Assembly (NCBI GenBank): GCA_035501255.1
Contig: DATJWM010000060.1
Coordinates: 1 to 64,000, forward strand
DNA from: JAFAZI01 sp035501255
GTDB taxonomy: Bacteria > Actinomycetota > Actinomycetes > JAFAQI01
Direction: 5' to 3'
DNA: 64,000 bases
Position 1 is the stretch's first letter. Each line of letters begins with the position of its first letter. A model generated the notes under the pieces. That model saw only the letters and a program-made list of their open reading frames with translations, was not told the origin of the DNA and searched no databases. A program made the translations under genes and the position numbers. Positions 8,732 through 16,913 of the stretch are shown in pieces.

Positions 8732-9177
8732 GGGCGATGCGGTGGTGGGACATCGAGGCGGTCATGCGAATCGAGCGGGCCGTGTTCCCCGACGACGCCT
8801 GGACCACGACGATGTTCTGGTCCGAGCTGGCCCAGCGCGACAGCCGGTTCTACCTCGTCGAGGAAGGCAGTGACGGTGACCTTGTCGGGTACGCCGGACT
8901 GTGCGCCTACCCGCCGCACGAGGCCTATGTCCAGACCATTGCGGTCGCCGGCCCGGCGCAAGGACGCGGACGAGGGGCGGCCCTGCTCGTCGCCCTGATC
9001 GAGGAGGCGACCCGGCGTGGCGCGGTGCACCTCGACCTCGAGGTGCGGGCCGACAACGAGGTCGCGCAGCGGCTCTACCGGGCGCACGAGTTCACCGCGA
9101 TCGCCACTCGGCGCGGCTACTACCAGCCGGGCGGGATCGACGCCGTCGTCATGCGCCGCGAACTGGCCGCGGCATGA
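8728..9177 (+). CDS. rimI: Ribosomal protein S18 alanine N-acetyltransferase RimI
   Basis: This is a GNAT-fold acetyltransferase expected to modify the N-terminal alanine of ribosomal protein S18. The start is ATG 8728, overlapping the tsaB stop. The 149-residue product contains IERAVFPDDAW, the acetyl-CoA loop QGRGRGAALL and LEVRADNEVAQRLYRAHEF, followed by RRGYY, all typical of RimI. The stop overlaps the tsaD ATG as ATGA. The assignment relies on both sequence and its position between tsaB and tsaD. Confidence 0.92.
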   Translation: MRAMRWWDIEAVMRIERAVFPDDAWTTTMFWSELAQRDSRFYLVEEGSDGDLVGYAGLCAYPPHEAYVQTIAVAGPAQGRGRGAALLVALIEEATRRGAVHLDLEVRADNEVAQRLYRAHEFTAIATRRGYYQPGGIDAVVMRRELAAA

Positions 9178-10190
9178 CGTCACCGGTGGTCCTCGGGATC
9201 GAGACGTCCTGCGACGAGACGGGTGTCGGCATCGTGCGGGGCAGCGAGCTGCTCGCCGACGCGCTCGCGTCGAGCGTCGAGGAGCATGCCCGGTACGGCG
9301 GGGTGGTGCCCGAAGTGGCAAGTCGCGCCCATCTCGAGGCGATGATCCCGACCGTGCACCGCGCGCTCGAGCAGGCCGGGCTGCGGATGGAGCAGGTTGA
9401 CGCGATCGCCGTGACCGCCGGCCCGGGATTGGCCGGGGCACTGCTCGTGGGGGTGGCCGCCGCGAAGGCCTACGCCCTGTCCCTGGACAAGCCGCTCTAC
9501 GGGGTCAACCATCTCGCCGCGCACGTGGCGGTCGACAGATTGGTGCACGGTGATCTGCCCGAGCCCTGTATCGCCCTGCTGGTGTCCGGCGGGCATTCCT
9601 CGCTGCTCGTCGTCCCGGACGTCGCCGGTCCGGTGACCTCGCTCGGCGCCACCGTCGACGACGCGGCGGGGGAGGCGTTCGACAAGGTCGCGCGGGTGCT
9701 CGGCCTGCCATTCCCGGGCGGACCGCCGATCGACCGGGCGGCGACGGACGGCGACCCGCGCGCGATCGACTTCCCGCGCGGCGTGGTCAGTCACTCGCCG
9801 TACTCCTTCACCTTCTCCGGCCTGAAGACGGCCGTCGCGCGCTGGGTCGAGGCGCGGGAGCGCTCGGGAGAGCCGGTCCCGGTGCCCGACGTTGCGGCGT
9901 CGTTTCAGGAGGCGGTCGCCGATGTCCTCACCGCGCGGAGTCTGGGGGCGTGCCGGGAGTACGGCGTGGACACGCTGGTAATCGGAGGTGGGGTGGCCGC
10001 CAACTCCCGGCTGCGCTCGCTCGCCGAGGAGCGCTGCGCCGCCGCGGGCGTCACGCTGCGCACGCCCCCGCCGAAGCTGTGCACCGACAACGGGGCGATG
10101 GTGGCTGCGCTCGGCGCGTTGCTGGTCGAGCGCGAGTGCGAACCCGCGACGCTGGATCTCGCGGCCGACTCGGCGCTGGAGTTGGCGTGA
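9174..10190 (+). CDS. tsaD: tRNA N6-adenosine threonylcarbamoyltransferase TsaD
   Basis: TsaD is the catalytic subunit that transfers threonylcarbamoyl to A37 of ANN-decoding tRNAs. The start is ATG 9174, giving 338 residues, the usual length. It opens with VLGIETSCDETGVGIV. The metal-binding histidines lie in HLEAMIPTVHRA and NHLAAHVA. LLVSGGHSSL, DDAAGEAFDKVARVLGL and a C-terminal CTDNGAMVA complete the family pattern. It is followed by a small membrane protein whose GTG overlaps the tsaD stop. Confidence 0.96.
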   Translation: MTSPVVLGIETSCDETGVGIVRGSELLADALASSVEEHARYGGVVPEVASRAHLEAMIPTVHRALEQAGLRMEQVDAIAVTAGPGLAGALLVGVAAAKAYALSLDKPLYGVNHLAAHVAVDRLVHGDLPEPCIALLVSGGHSSLLVVPDVAGPVTSLGATVDDAAGEAFDKVARVLGLPFPGGPPIDRAATDGDPRAIDFPRGVVSHSPYSFTFSGLKTAVARWVEARERSGEPVPVPDVAASFQEAVADVLTARSLGACREYGVDTLVIGGGVAANSRLRSLAEERCAAAGVTLRTPPPKLCTDNGAMVAALGALLVERECEPATLDLAADSALELA

Positions 10191-10390
10191 CCGAGCCCGA
10201 CCCCGTCCCGCACCTGCGGCGCGACGCCGCACCGTCACAGGTCAGCAGCCGATGGGTCCTGATCGGAGCGCTCGGGTTTTTCCTCGCGCTCATCACCTTC
10301 GTACTGGTGCTGGTGTTCACGATCGGGGTCCACAACAGCGGGGTCAAGATTCCGCCGGGACCTGCGCCGCACGCGACCCAACCGAGCTGA
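10187..10390 (+). CDS. Small single-pass membrane protein, unknown function
   Basis: The frame from GTG 10187 (overlapping the tsaD stop as GTGA) encodes 67 residues. A polar N-terminus is followed by one long hydrophobic segment (about residues 24-46, LIGALGFFLALITFVLVLVF) and a short Pro-rich tail. No family is recognised. The stop-start overlap with tsaD and the clean membrane segment support it as a real gene. Confidence 0.6.
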   Translation: MTEPDPVPHLRRDAAPSQVSSRWVLIGALGFFLALITFVLVLVFTIGVHNSGVKIPPGPAPHATQPS

Positions 10391-10415
10391 CCTGGTCGAT
10401 TCGGCACCCAGCGAA

Positions 10416-10421
10416 TAGCGT
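10416..10421 (+). promoter_or_regulatory. Candidate -10 box for a leaderless dienelactone hydrolase transcript
   Basis: TAGCGT ends 7 bp before ATG 10429. In actinobacteria a -10 hexamer at this distance places transcription initiation at or next to the start codon. No good -35 box was found, so this is only a candidate. Confidence 0.35.
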
Positions 10422-10428
10422 GCTGACC

Positions 10429-11172
10429 ATGAGCGCTGACGCCATGATCTGCGAAACCGTGATGTTCGACGGCCACGGCGGGGACCCGATCGAGGGCTAT
10501 GCCGCTCGGTCGCTCGACGCGGCACCCCGTGGCGGGGTCGTGGTGATCCACCACATGCCCGGCTACGACCGGGGAACCAAGGAGATCACCCGCCGGTTCG
10601 GCGCCGAGGGCTACAACGCCGTGTGCCCCAACCTGTACTGGCGGGAAGCGCCAGGTGCCGCTCCGGACGACGCGGCGGCCGCGGCCCGGGCCGCAGGCGG
10701 CGTACCCGACGAGCGGCTGGTCGGCGACGTGAAGGGGGCGATGGCGTATCTGAACGGCCTGCCGAACAGCAACGGGACGACCGCGACGATCGGCTTTTGC
10801 TCGGGTGGCCGTCAGTCCTGGCTGGCCAACGGCAGCCTTCCGCTCACCGCGGCGATCGTGTGTTACGGCGCCTTCATCATCGGCGACACCCCGGAGGGCC
10901 TCCCGCCCCGGCCGAACCTCGGACATCTCGCGGCCAGCATGTCCGGTCCGCTGCTGGGGTTGTGGGGCAACGACGACACCTTCCCGCCACCAGCCGATGT
11001 CGACACGCTGGAGCAGCTGCTCAAGGACGCCGGCAAGGCCTATGAGTTCCATCGCTACGACGGCGCCGGACACGCCTTCTTTGCCGTCGACCGCGCTTCC
11101 TACCGCCCAGAGGCTGCCGTCGACGGGTGGGAGAAGGTGCTGACCTTTCTCGCCGCCCAACTGGGGAGCTGA
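10429..11172 (+). CDS. Dienelactone hydrolase family protein
   Basis: The 247-residue product is an alpha/beta hydrolase of the dienelactone hydrolase family. The nucleophile is Cys in GFCSGG, the acid is in WGNDDTFPP and the His in GAGHAFF. The N-terminal VVVIHHMPG block is also typical. The natural substrate is unknown; members range from chlorocatechol-pathway enzymes to general esterases. ATG 10429 is preferred over ATG 10444 because a -10-like TAGCGT lies 7 bp upstream. The small gene at 11176 follows after 3 bp. Confidence 0.88.
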   Translation: MSADAMICETVMFDGHGGDPIEGYAARSLDAAPRGGVVVIHHMPGYDRGTKEITRRFGAEGYNAVCPNLYWREAPGAAPDDAAAAARAAGGVPDERLVGDVKGAMAYLNGLPNSNGTTATIGFCSGGRQSWLANGSLPLTAAIVCYGAFIIGDTPEGLPPRPNLGHLAASMSGPLLGLWGNDDTFPPPADVDTLEQLLKDAGKAYEFHRYDGAGHAFFAVDRASYRPEAAVDGWEKVLTFLAAQLGS

Positions 11173-11175
11173 ATC

Positions 11176-11445
11176 ATGTGCACCTACCAGACCGAGCTGC
11201 TCGAGGTCGTGGGGAGCGGGAAAGGACCGCAGCAGTGGATGCGGTTCACCGACGCCAGCGTGTACGTCGACCATCCGGTGCACGCCATGGCGGGCCACAC
11301 GCTCAACATCGACCTGCGGGATCCGGCCCAGGGGCCGTCGGCGCGAGTCGCGATCGAGTTGCATCCGCAGGCGGCGCGAGCGCTTGCCGAGGCGATCATC
11401 CGCTCGCTCGCCTCGGTACCGCCGGAGGTTCTCGCCGAGCACTGA
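11176..11445 (+). CDS. Small conserved actinobacterial protein (DUF6295-like)
   Basis: The 89-residue product starts MCTYQTELLEVVGSGKG and contains DHPVHAMAGHTLNIDL and SARVAIELHPQAARAL. From memory this matches a short actinobacterial family (DUF6295) of unknown function. There is no signal peptide or membrane segment. It lies 3 bp behind the dienelactone hydrolase gene and is probably co-transcribed with it. The conserved Cys2 and His residues could bind a metal, which is speculation. Confidence 0.75.
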   Translation: MCTYQTELLEVVGSGKGPQQWMRFTDASVYVDHPVHAMAGHTLNIDLRDPAQGPSARVAIELHPQAARALAEAIIRSLASVPPEVLAEH

Positions 11446-11467
11446 CCACCGCCGATCGGACTCCGGA

Positions 11468-11497
11468 TTGACTCGATCTCGACCCCTGACGTAACTT
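11468..11497 (+). promoter_or_regulatory. SigA-type promoter of groES
   Basis: TTGACT (11468-11473) and TAACTT (11492-11497) are separated by 18 bp. The -10 box runs into the left arm of the CIRCE operator, so a repressor bound there would block polymerase. Confidence 0.7.
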
Positions 11498-11522
11498 GGC
11501 ACTCGGCACGGCAGAGTGCCAG
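11496..11522 (+). promoter_or_regulatory. CIRCE operator of groES (HrcA site)
   Basis: The arms TTGGCACTC (11496-11504) and GAGTGCCAG (11514-11522) are separated by 9 bp. This fits the 9-9-9 CIRCE element, which in other bacteria is bound by the heat-shock repressor HrcA. It overlaps the -10 region of the groES promoter. Confidence 0.92.
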
Positions 11523-11553
11523 CCGTCCATCTCACTTTCGCAGGAGGCAGGTC

Positions 11554-11859
11554 GTGGCCACCGCCACCAAGACGCACATCAAGCCGCTCGAGGACCGGAT
11601 CGTGATCTCGGTTCAGGACTCGGAGCAGACCACAGCATCGGGCATCGTGATCCCGGACACCGCCAAGGAGAAGCCCCAGGAGGGCGTCGTCATCGCGGTC
11701 GGCCCCGGCCGGTTCGAAGACGGCGTGCGGGTGCCGCTCGACATCTCCGAGGGTGACACGGTCATCTTCTCCAAGTACGGCGGCACCGAGGTCAAGTACG
11801 GCGCCGACGAGTACCTCATCCTGTCCGCCCGCGACGTCCTCGCGGTCGTGCAGAAGTAG
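11554..11859 (+). CDS. groES: Co-chaperonin GroES
   Basis: GroES caps the GroEL folding chamber. The 101-residue product has the family blocks IKPLEDRIVI, SGIVIPDTAKEKPQEG, VAVGPGRFEDG, GDTVIFSKYGGTEVK and a final LILSARDVLAVV. It starts at GTG 11554, preceded by an AGGAGGCAG ribosome-binding site at 11541-11549. It has its own promoter and CIRCE element, and a strong terminator follows it before groEL, so the two chaperonin genes are not a simple bicistron. Confidence 0.97.
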   Translation: MATATKTHIKPLEDRIVISVQDSEQTTASGIVIPDTAKEKPQEGVVIAVGPGRFEDGVRVPLDISEGDTVIFSKYGGTEVKYGADEYLILSARDVLAVVQK

Positions 11860-11877
11860 GTCTGCACTACACCGATT

Positions 11878-11922
11878 AACGACGAGGCCCCCGGAGCAGA
11901 TGTCTCCGGGGGCCTCGTCGTT
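11878..11922 (+). terminator. Strong hairpin terminator between groES and groEL
   Basis: A perfect 19-bp inverted repeat (arms 11878-11896 and 11904-11922, 7-base loop) lies directly after groES. It is very GC-rich and followed by TTGATCTGTT rather than a clean T-run, so termination would rely on the stem. The right arm abuts the -35 box of the groEL promoter. Confidence 0.85.
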
Positions 11923-11950
11923 GATCTGTTAGCACTCTCGGGGTTAGAGT
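11921..11950 (+). promoter_or_regulatory. groEL promoter embedded in CIRCE
   Basis: TTGATC (11921-11926) and TAGAGT (11945-11950) are separated by 18 bp. The -10 box lies partly in the spacer and partly in the right arm of the CIRCE element. Transcription would begin near 11957-11958, at the ATG of groEL, giving a leaderless message. Confidence 0.6.
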
Positions 11951-11955
11951 GCTAG
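11929..11955 (+). promoter_or_regulatory. CIRCE operator of groEL (HrcA site)
   Basis: The arms TTAGCACTC (11929-11937) and GAGTGCTAG (11947-11955) are separated by 9 bp, with one mismatch to perfect symmetry at the outer base. The operator ends only 2 bp before the groEL ATG, leaving no room for a separate ribosome-binding site. Confidence 0.93.
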
Positions 11956-11957
11956 TC

Positions 11958-13595
11958 ATGCCGAAGATTCGTGAGTTCCACAGCAATGCCCGGGATGCAC
12001 TCCAGCGCGGCGTCGACCAGCTTGCCGATGTCGTCAAGGTGACCCTCGGCCCGCGCGGCCGCAACGTCGTGATCGACAAGAAGTGGGGCGCCCCCACGAT
12101 CACCAACGACGGCGTGACCATCGCGAAGGAGGTCGAGCTCGAGGACCCCTACGAGAACCTCGGGGCCCAGCTCGCCAAAGAGGTCGCGACCAAGACCAAC
12201 GACGTCGCGGGTGACGGGACGACCACTGCGACCGTGCTTGCCCAGGCGATGGTGCGCGAGGGCCTGCGCAACGTGGCCGCCGGCGCCAACCCGATGTCGC
12301 TCAAGCGCGGGATCGAAGCGGCGGTCGAGGCCATCAACACCAAGCTGCTGAAGATCGCCAAGCCGGTCGGCGACCAGGATGAGGTGGCCAACGTTGCGGC
12401 GATCTCGGCGCAGGACCCGACGATCGGCGAGCTGATCGCCGAGGCGTTCGCGAAGGTCGGCAAGGACGGCGTGATCACCGTCGAGGAGTCCCAGACCATG
12501 GGACTCGAGCTCGAGTTCACCGAGGGCATGCAGTTCGACAAGGGCTACATCTCGCCGTACATGGTGACCGACCCCGAGCGCATGGAGGCCGTTCTCGACG
12601 ACGCCTACGTCCTGCTGACGCAGGGCAAGATCAGCGCCGTCGCCGAGGTCCTGCCGTTGCTCGAGAAGGTGGTCCAGGCCGGCAAGCCCTTGCTGGTGAT
12701 CGCCGAAGACGTCGAGGGCGAGGCGCTGTCGACCATCGTCGTCAACAAGATCCGTGGCACCTTCACCGCGGTTGCGGTGAAGGCACCGGGCTTCGGTGAC
12801 CGGCGCAAGGCGATGCTCGCCGACATGGCCGTGCTCACCGGCGCTCAGGTCGTCTCCGAGGAGGTCGGCCTCAAGCTGGACACCGTTGGCCTCGAGGTCC
12901 TCGGCAAGGCGCGCAGGATTACGATCACCAAGGACACGACCACGATCGTCGACGGGGCCGGTGCGGCCCGTGAGATCGAGGACCGGATCAAGCAGATCCG
13001 CCGCGAGATCGACAACACCGACTCGGACTGGGACCGCGAAAAGCTCCAGGAGCGGCTCGCCAAGCTCTCCGGCGGGGTCGGTGTGATCCGGGTGGGTGCA
13101 CACACCGAGGTGGAGCTGAAGGAGAAGAAGCACCGCCTCGAGGACGCGATCTCGGCGACCCGCGCCGCGATCGAGGAAGGCATCGTCGCAGGCGGCGGAT
13201 CGGCGCTCGTGTCGGTTCTCGGCGTACTTAAGGGCGACCTCGAGCTCGAGGGCGACGAGGCCACCGGTGTGGGCATCGTGCGCAAGGCGCTCGTCGAGCC
13301 CCTGCGCTGGATCGCGCAGAACGCCGGCATCGAGGGCTACGTCGCGGTGAGCAAGGTGCAGGAGGGCAAGAAGGCCGGATTCGGTCTCAACGCGGCCACC
13401 GGCGAGTACGGCGACCTGATCGCCGCCGGCATCGTCGATCCGGTCAAGGTCACTCGCTCCGCCGTGCGGAATGCCGCCAGCATCGCCGGGATGCTGTTGA
13501 CCACGGAGACGCTCGTGGTCGACAAGCCGGAGGAGCCCGAGGCCGACGCGGGCGGACACGGTCACTCCCACGGTCCGGGCGGCCACACGCACTGA
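11958..13595 (+). CDS. groEL: Chaperonin GroEL, GroEL1-type with His-rich tail
   Basis: This is the 60-kDa chaperonin ring subunit (545 residues). I choose ATG 11958 (MPKIREFHSNARDAL) rather than the in-frame GTG 11949, which lies inside the CIRCE right arm. Family motifs include VKVTLGPRGRNVVIDKKWG, the ATPase block VAGDGTTTATVLAQ and EEGIVAGGGSAL. The C-terminus is GHGHSHGPGGHTH, a His-rich tail seen in the GroEL1 paralogue beside groES in actinobacteria, whereas the housekeeping GroEL2 has Gly-Met repeats. A second groEL elsewhere in the genome is therefore expected. Regulation is by its own CIRCE site. Confidence 0.97.
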   Translation: MPKIREFHSNARDALQRGVDQLADVVKVTLGPRGRNVVIDKKWGAPTITNDGVTIAKEVELEDPYENLGAQLAKEVATKTNDVAGDGTTTATVLAQAMVREGLRNVAAGANPMSLKRGIEAAVEAINTKLLKIAKPVGDQDEVANVAAISAQDPTIGELIAEAFAKVGKDGVITVEESQTMGLELEFTEGMQFDKGYISPYMVTDPERMEAVLDDAYVLLTQGKISAVAEVLPLLEKVVQAGKPLLVIAEDVEGEALSTIVVNKIRGTFTAVAVKAPGFGDRRKAMLADMAVLTGAQVVSEEVGLKLDTVGLEVLGKARRITITKDTTTIVDGAGAAREIEDRIKQIRREIDNTDSDWDREKLQERLAKLSGGVGVIRVGAHTEVELKEKKHRLEDAISATRAAIEEGIVAGGGSALVSVLGVLKGDLELEGDEATGVGIVRKALVEPLRWIAQNAGIEGYVAVSKVQEGKKAGFGLNAATGEYGDLIAAGIVDPVKVTRSAVRNAASIAGMLLTTETLVVDKPEEPEADAGGHGHSHGPGGHTH

Positions 13596-13611
13596 CCCCG
13601 GCGTCACCCCA

Positions 13612-13690
13612 GACACACAAACGGGACGGGTGAGGCGTTCGATTGCCGCATTTCCGGCAGTAGACGCCTCACCCGTCCCGTTTGTGTGTC
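13612..13690 (+). terminator. Very long perfect hairpin after groEL
   Basis: The arms 13612-13638 and 13664-13690 form a perfect 27-bp inverted repeat (left arm begins GACACACAAACGGGACGG). The 25-base loop contains a smaller TGCCG/CGGCA stem. It begins 16 bp after the groEL stop and probably ends its transcript. The length and perfection exceed those of an ordinary terminator. Confidence 0.8.
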
Positions 13691-13768
13691 GAAGGGGACC
13701 GGACGTGGCGTTCGGCCCACCCCGCTTGGACGATTCAGATCGACCACGATCGTGCCGAGTGATGCCCC

Positions 13769-14752
13769 GTGACCACTCCTGTCGATGCCCTCGACACCCT
13801 CGACGCCGCTGCGGTCGGGTCCGCTGATGGCCCGCCCGACCTCGCCACGTTGTTGGCCGCCGGCGAGCGCGCGGTCTTTCACGGCGCGCCCGGGTCTGCC
13901 GTCAGTGCTCTGGAACAAGCGGTCGGGCTCGCGCAGCGGGAAGGCCGGCATGCGGAGGTTGCTGCGGCCGCGTGGCTTCTCGGCGTTGCCTTGTCCGCCT
14001 CTGGACGTTACGGCGGGGGCCTCGCGGTCCTGATCCCGGTCCTCGAGACCGCGGAAACCTCCGACGAGGCGTCGGTGCGGCCGGAGATCCGGCTGTTCGG
14101 CTCGCTCGCTGCGGCGACCGCGGCGAGCGTGCACCGCGGCCTGGGGCGGCACGCGGAGGCCGCCGTCCTCGACACCCGCGGACTGACGCTGGCGGAAGGT
14201 TCGGAGGAGGCCGTCTTCGACTGCGTACTCGGCCTCACCGTCGATGCCATCGGCGCGGCCGAGGCCGAGGCTGCCCGCTCGTGGATCGCCAAGGCGACGC
14301 TGCTGGTCGAGGGTCATGGGGGAGACTGGTGGCGCCAGCAAGTGCGGCTGTCCTGGGCACGCGCCGAGCTGGCCCTCCTCGACGACTCGCCGGCCGACGC
14401 GATCGGTTGGGCAGCGCGCGCGGTCGAAGGCGCCGAAGCCGCCCGCGCCCCACGGCACGTCGCCAAAGGCTTGCTCTTTTACGGGGTCGCCGAGCTGCAG
14501 TCCGGTGCGTCGGAAGGAATCGCCACGCTGCGCCGCGCCGCCACGCTGGCGGAGGGCCTCGGCACCGTCCCGCTCATCTGGCAGGCGCGCGCACTGCTCG
14601 GCGTGCTGCTCGGAGGCGAGGAGACCGAGGAAGGCAAGCGCTCACTGGCCACCGCACGTTCGGCGGTCTTGACGATCGCGGGCGACCTGCCGGTCGCCTT
14701 GCGCGAGGCTTGGCTCGCGCAGCCGAACGTCAGCGCCGTCCTTGGCGGCTGA
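13769..14752 (+). CDS. TPR-like helical repeat protein, unknown function
   Basis: The 327-residue product is Ala/Leu/Glu-rich and appears to be an all-helical repeat protein, with pairs of helices such as GSAVSALEQAVGLAQREGRHAEVAAAAWLLG, followed by further AEAAVLDTRGLTLAEG and ADAIGWAARAVEGAEAAR units typical of tetratricopeptide folds. There is no signal peptide and no DNA-binding or catalytic motif. It starts at GTG 13769, 78 bp after the groEL hairpin. In related genomes this interval often carries whiB- and sigma-factor-type genes; none is seen here. Function unknown. Confidence 0.7.
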   Translation: MTTPVDALDTLDAAAVGSADGPPDLATLLAAGERAVFHGAPGSAVSALEQAVGLAQREGRHAEVAAAAWLLGVALSASGRYGGGLAVLIPVLETAETSDEASVRPEIRLFGSLAAATAASVHRGLGRHAEAAVLDTRGLTLAEGSEEAVFDCVLGLTVDAIGAAEAEAARSWIAKATLLVEGHGGDWWRQQVRLSWARAELALLDDSPADAIGWAARAVEGAEAARAPRHVAKGLLFYGVAELQSGASEGIATLRRAATLAEGLGTVPLIWQARALLGVLLGGEETEEGKRSLATARSAVLTIAGDLPVALREAWLAQPNVSAVLGG

Positions 14753-14901
14753 CCGCGTTGCCTTCCCGGGCGGGTCGGTCCCTGGTCCGGGAAGCGATTG
14801 TGCGACTCGACGTCGTGGTTGTCGGTCGATGTCCGCGTGGCGAGTTAGGGTGCCCTGCGGGCGTGCCGTCACGCGTGGTCGTTGAAAGCTGAGGGGTGGA
14901 C

Positions 14902-16827
14902 ATGAGATCTGCGGTGCTGCGTCGTCCGACGACGCTGGTTGTTCTGACGGTCGGCGCGACCCTGGTCGCGGTGCTCGGGACCGCCCGTCCCGCGCACGCG
15001 GTCGCGCCCGCCAACGACGGGATCAAGCAGGCCCAGGCCGTTACCCTCACGAGCGGCACCACGTTCACCGCGTCGCCGAGCAACGCGGGCGCCACCGCCG
15101 CCGATGACGGGGCAGACCCGATCCTCTACACCACCGACGATGCCCAGCACACGCTTTGGTACAAGTTCCAGCCCGCCGCGGGCAGGGTCTCCATCACGGT
15201 CAGCTCGTCGGACATCTCCGAGATCGCAGCGGGCGTGCTCATCACGCCGACCCAGGATTCCTCGATCAACGGCAACACGTCGAGCTTCAGCGAGATCGTC
15301 GACGACAACGTGGAGAACAGCGTGGTTGGCCAGGAAGGGCAAACGCTGCTCTACACCAACGGCACCGACGACTCGGAGACCATGTCGTTCCAGACCGACA
15401 AAGAGTGGGTCGCGGACACCAACCACGACTACTACCTGGGGATCGGCTCGGTCGGCGACGACAGCAGCGCCCCCACCGGAACGATCAACGTCTCGATCAC
15501 CTGGACGGCCGCGCCGACCAACGACAATTTCGCGAACGCGACTGCGTTGACCACCTCGACCTCGACCTACACCGGCGACAACACCGCCGCCACCCCCGAG
15601 CTCGACGCGAGCCTGGACAACGTCGATCCCTACGTCGACCAGCTCAGCATGTTCTCGGTCTGGTACAAGTTCACCGCGCCGAGCGACGGTTTGGCGTCGA
15701 TCTCGACGGCAAGCACATCGTTCCCGCTGGTGTGGGAGGTGTGTACGTCGAGCGTGCCGTCAGCAGGTGACTGCGCGAGCAACGACCTCCTCGACTCCAC
15801 CGGAAGCTCGGCGCCCGCGACCAGCGGATCCTGGGATGCGGTCAACGGCACGACGTACTACCTGTTCCTCGACGGGTTGGAAGTCGACCAGGAGAGCTAC
15901 AACGCGGCCGGGCCGTACACCCTCGACTTCACGTTCGTGAACTCGCCCCCCAACGACGACATCTCGGCCGCGCAGAAACTGAACCCGACCGGGATCAGTT
16001 CGGTCACCGGGACGAACGTCGGTGCGACCAACACCATCCTCGGTTCGAACCCGCCCGCGACCATCGAGGCCGAAGCCGACGCCGGGTTGTACTTCAACGA
16101 TGGTCCGCAGCACTCGGTGTTCTACGAGTACCGGCCGGACAAGTCCGGTCACGTCGTGATCTACACGACCGGCCCGCTCAACACCGACGTCGCGGTCTTC
16201 CGCGGCAGCGTGGCGAAGGGGTTCACCTCGGTCGCCGAGAACGACGATTACTCCGCGCACCGCTCGTTCAGTCGGCTTGCGTTGACGGTCGGATCCGGCG
16301 GCGCGTACTACATCGCGGTGGACGGCTCGTCGGAGGTCAACTATCCCGAGGACACCTTCGGGCTCAACCTCGGCCCGGAGCCGGCGAACGACTCGCTCGC
16401 ACACGCGACGATGCTCGCCAAGACCAAGGTCAAGATCAAGGGCAAGAAGAAGACCGTGTCGAAGGGCGCAGGCAAGGTGACCGGCTCCACGGACTTCGCC
16501 ACCTTCCAGTCCGGTGAGAAGAACCCGAAGGGCTACTCCGGCAAGGCCGACGTCTGGTACACCTTCGTCGCCCCGAAGGCCGGCACCTACACCTTCACCG
16601 GGACCCTCGCCGACGTCGAGACCGGCAAGCCCGGAGCCGCCCTCATCGCGGCGTACTCCGGCAAGGGGTCGAGCAATCTCGGTATGAAGCTGGTCAAGGA
16701 CGCGAGCAACCCGACCTCGAAGACGCCCGCCGTGATCAAGCTGAAGGCGAAGGCCGGGCAGGTGTTCAAGATCTCGGTTGACGGCGACACGGGCGCATTC
16801 GGTTCCTACTCGCTGAAGTGGAAGTAG
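14902..16827 (+). CDS. Secreted protein with four beta-sandwich-like repeats
   Basis: The 641-residue product has a signal peptide (Arg-rich start, hydrophobic core, cleavage probably after AHA at residue 33). The rest is four repeats of about 145 residues beginning near 36, 203, 348 and 493. Each opens with PxND (PANDGI, PTNDNF, PPNDDI, PANDSL) and continues with an aromatic strand such as HTLWYKF, FSVWYKF, HSVFYEY or DVWYTF and a G-x-V-type strand. This resembles bacterial pre-peptidase C-terminal-like domains, but no catalytic domain is attached. The last repeat is lysine-rich. ATG 14902 is preferred over GTG 14896 because GAGGGG lies 6 bases upstream. Function unknown; an extracellular or surface role is inferred. 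Confidence 0.8.
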   Translation: MRSAVLRRPTTLVVLTVGATLVAVLGTARPAHAVAPANDGIKQAQAVTLTSGTTFTASPSNAGATAADDGADPILYTTDDAQHTLWYKFQPAAGRVSITVSSSDISEIAAGVLITPTQDSSINGNTSSFSEIVDDNVENSVVGQEGQTLLYTNGTDDSETMSFQTDKEWVADTNHDYYLGIGSVGDDSSAPTGTINVSITWTAAPTNDNFANATALTTSTSTYTGDNTAATPELDASLDNVDPYVDQLSMFSVWYKFTAPSDGLASISTASTSFPLVWEVCTSSVPSAGDCASNDLLDSTGSSAPATSGSWDAVNGTTYYLFLDGLEVDQESYNAAGPYTLDFTFVNSPPNDDISAAQKLNPTGISSVTGTNVGATNTILGSNPPATIEAEADAGLYFNDGPQHSVFYEYRPDKSGHVVIYTTGPLNTDVAVFRGSVAKGFTSVAENDDYSAHRSFSRLALTVGSGGAYYIAVDGSSEVNYPEDTFGLNLGPEPANDSLAHATMLAKTKVKIKGKKKTVSKGAGKVTGSTDFATFQSGEKNPKGYSGKADVWYTFVAPKAGTYTFTGTLADVETGKPGAALIAAYSGKGSSNLGMKLVKDASNPTSKTPAVIKLKAKAGQVFKISVDGDTGAFGSYSLKWK

Positions 16828-16913
16828 CCGACGCCCTTTTGCCCGACTTATCCGGCCGCCGGGTGTGGTTTCTTCTCGGCGTGCCGCGGTGAAGTATCCC
16901 GGCATTCGTGCCG

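Noticed and set aside
11949..11957. GTG 11949 as groEL start
   Set aside because: It lies inside the CIRCE right arm and would add residues not found in GroEL; ATG 11958 matches the family N-terminus.
11952..13616. Long open frame of about 554 codons antisense to groEL
   Set aside because: Codon bias of a GC-rich gene keeps the opposite strand open; the plus strand encodes an unmistakable GroEL.
16908..16913. GTG 16908 as start of the BldM-like gene
   Set aside because: ATG 16914 and GTG 16926 lie closer to the conserved VLICDD strand; the earliest codon only adds unconserved residues.
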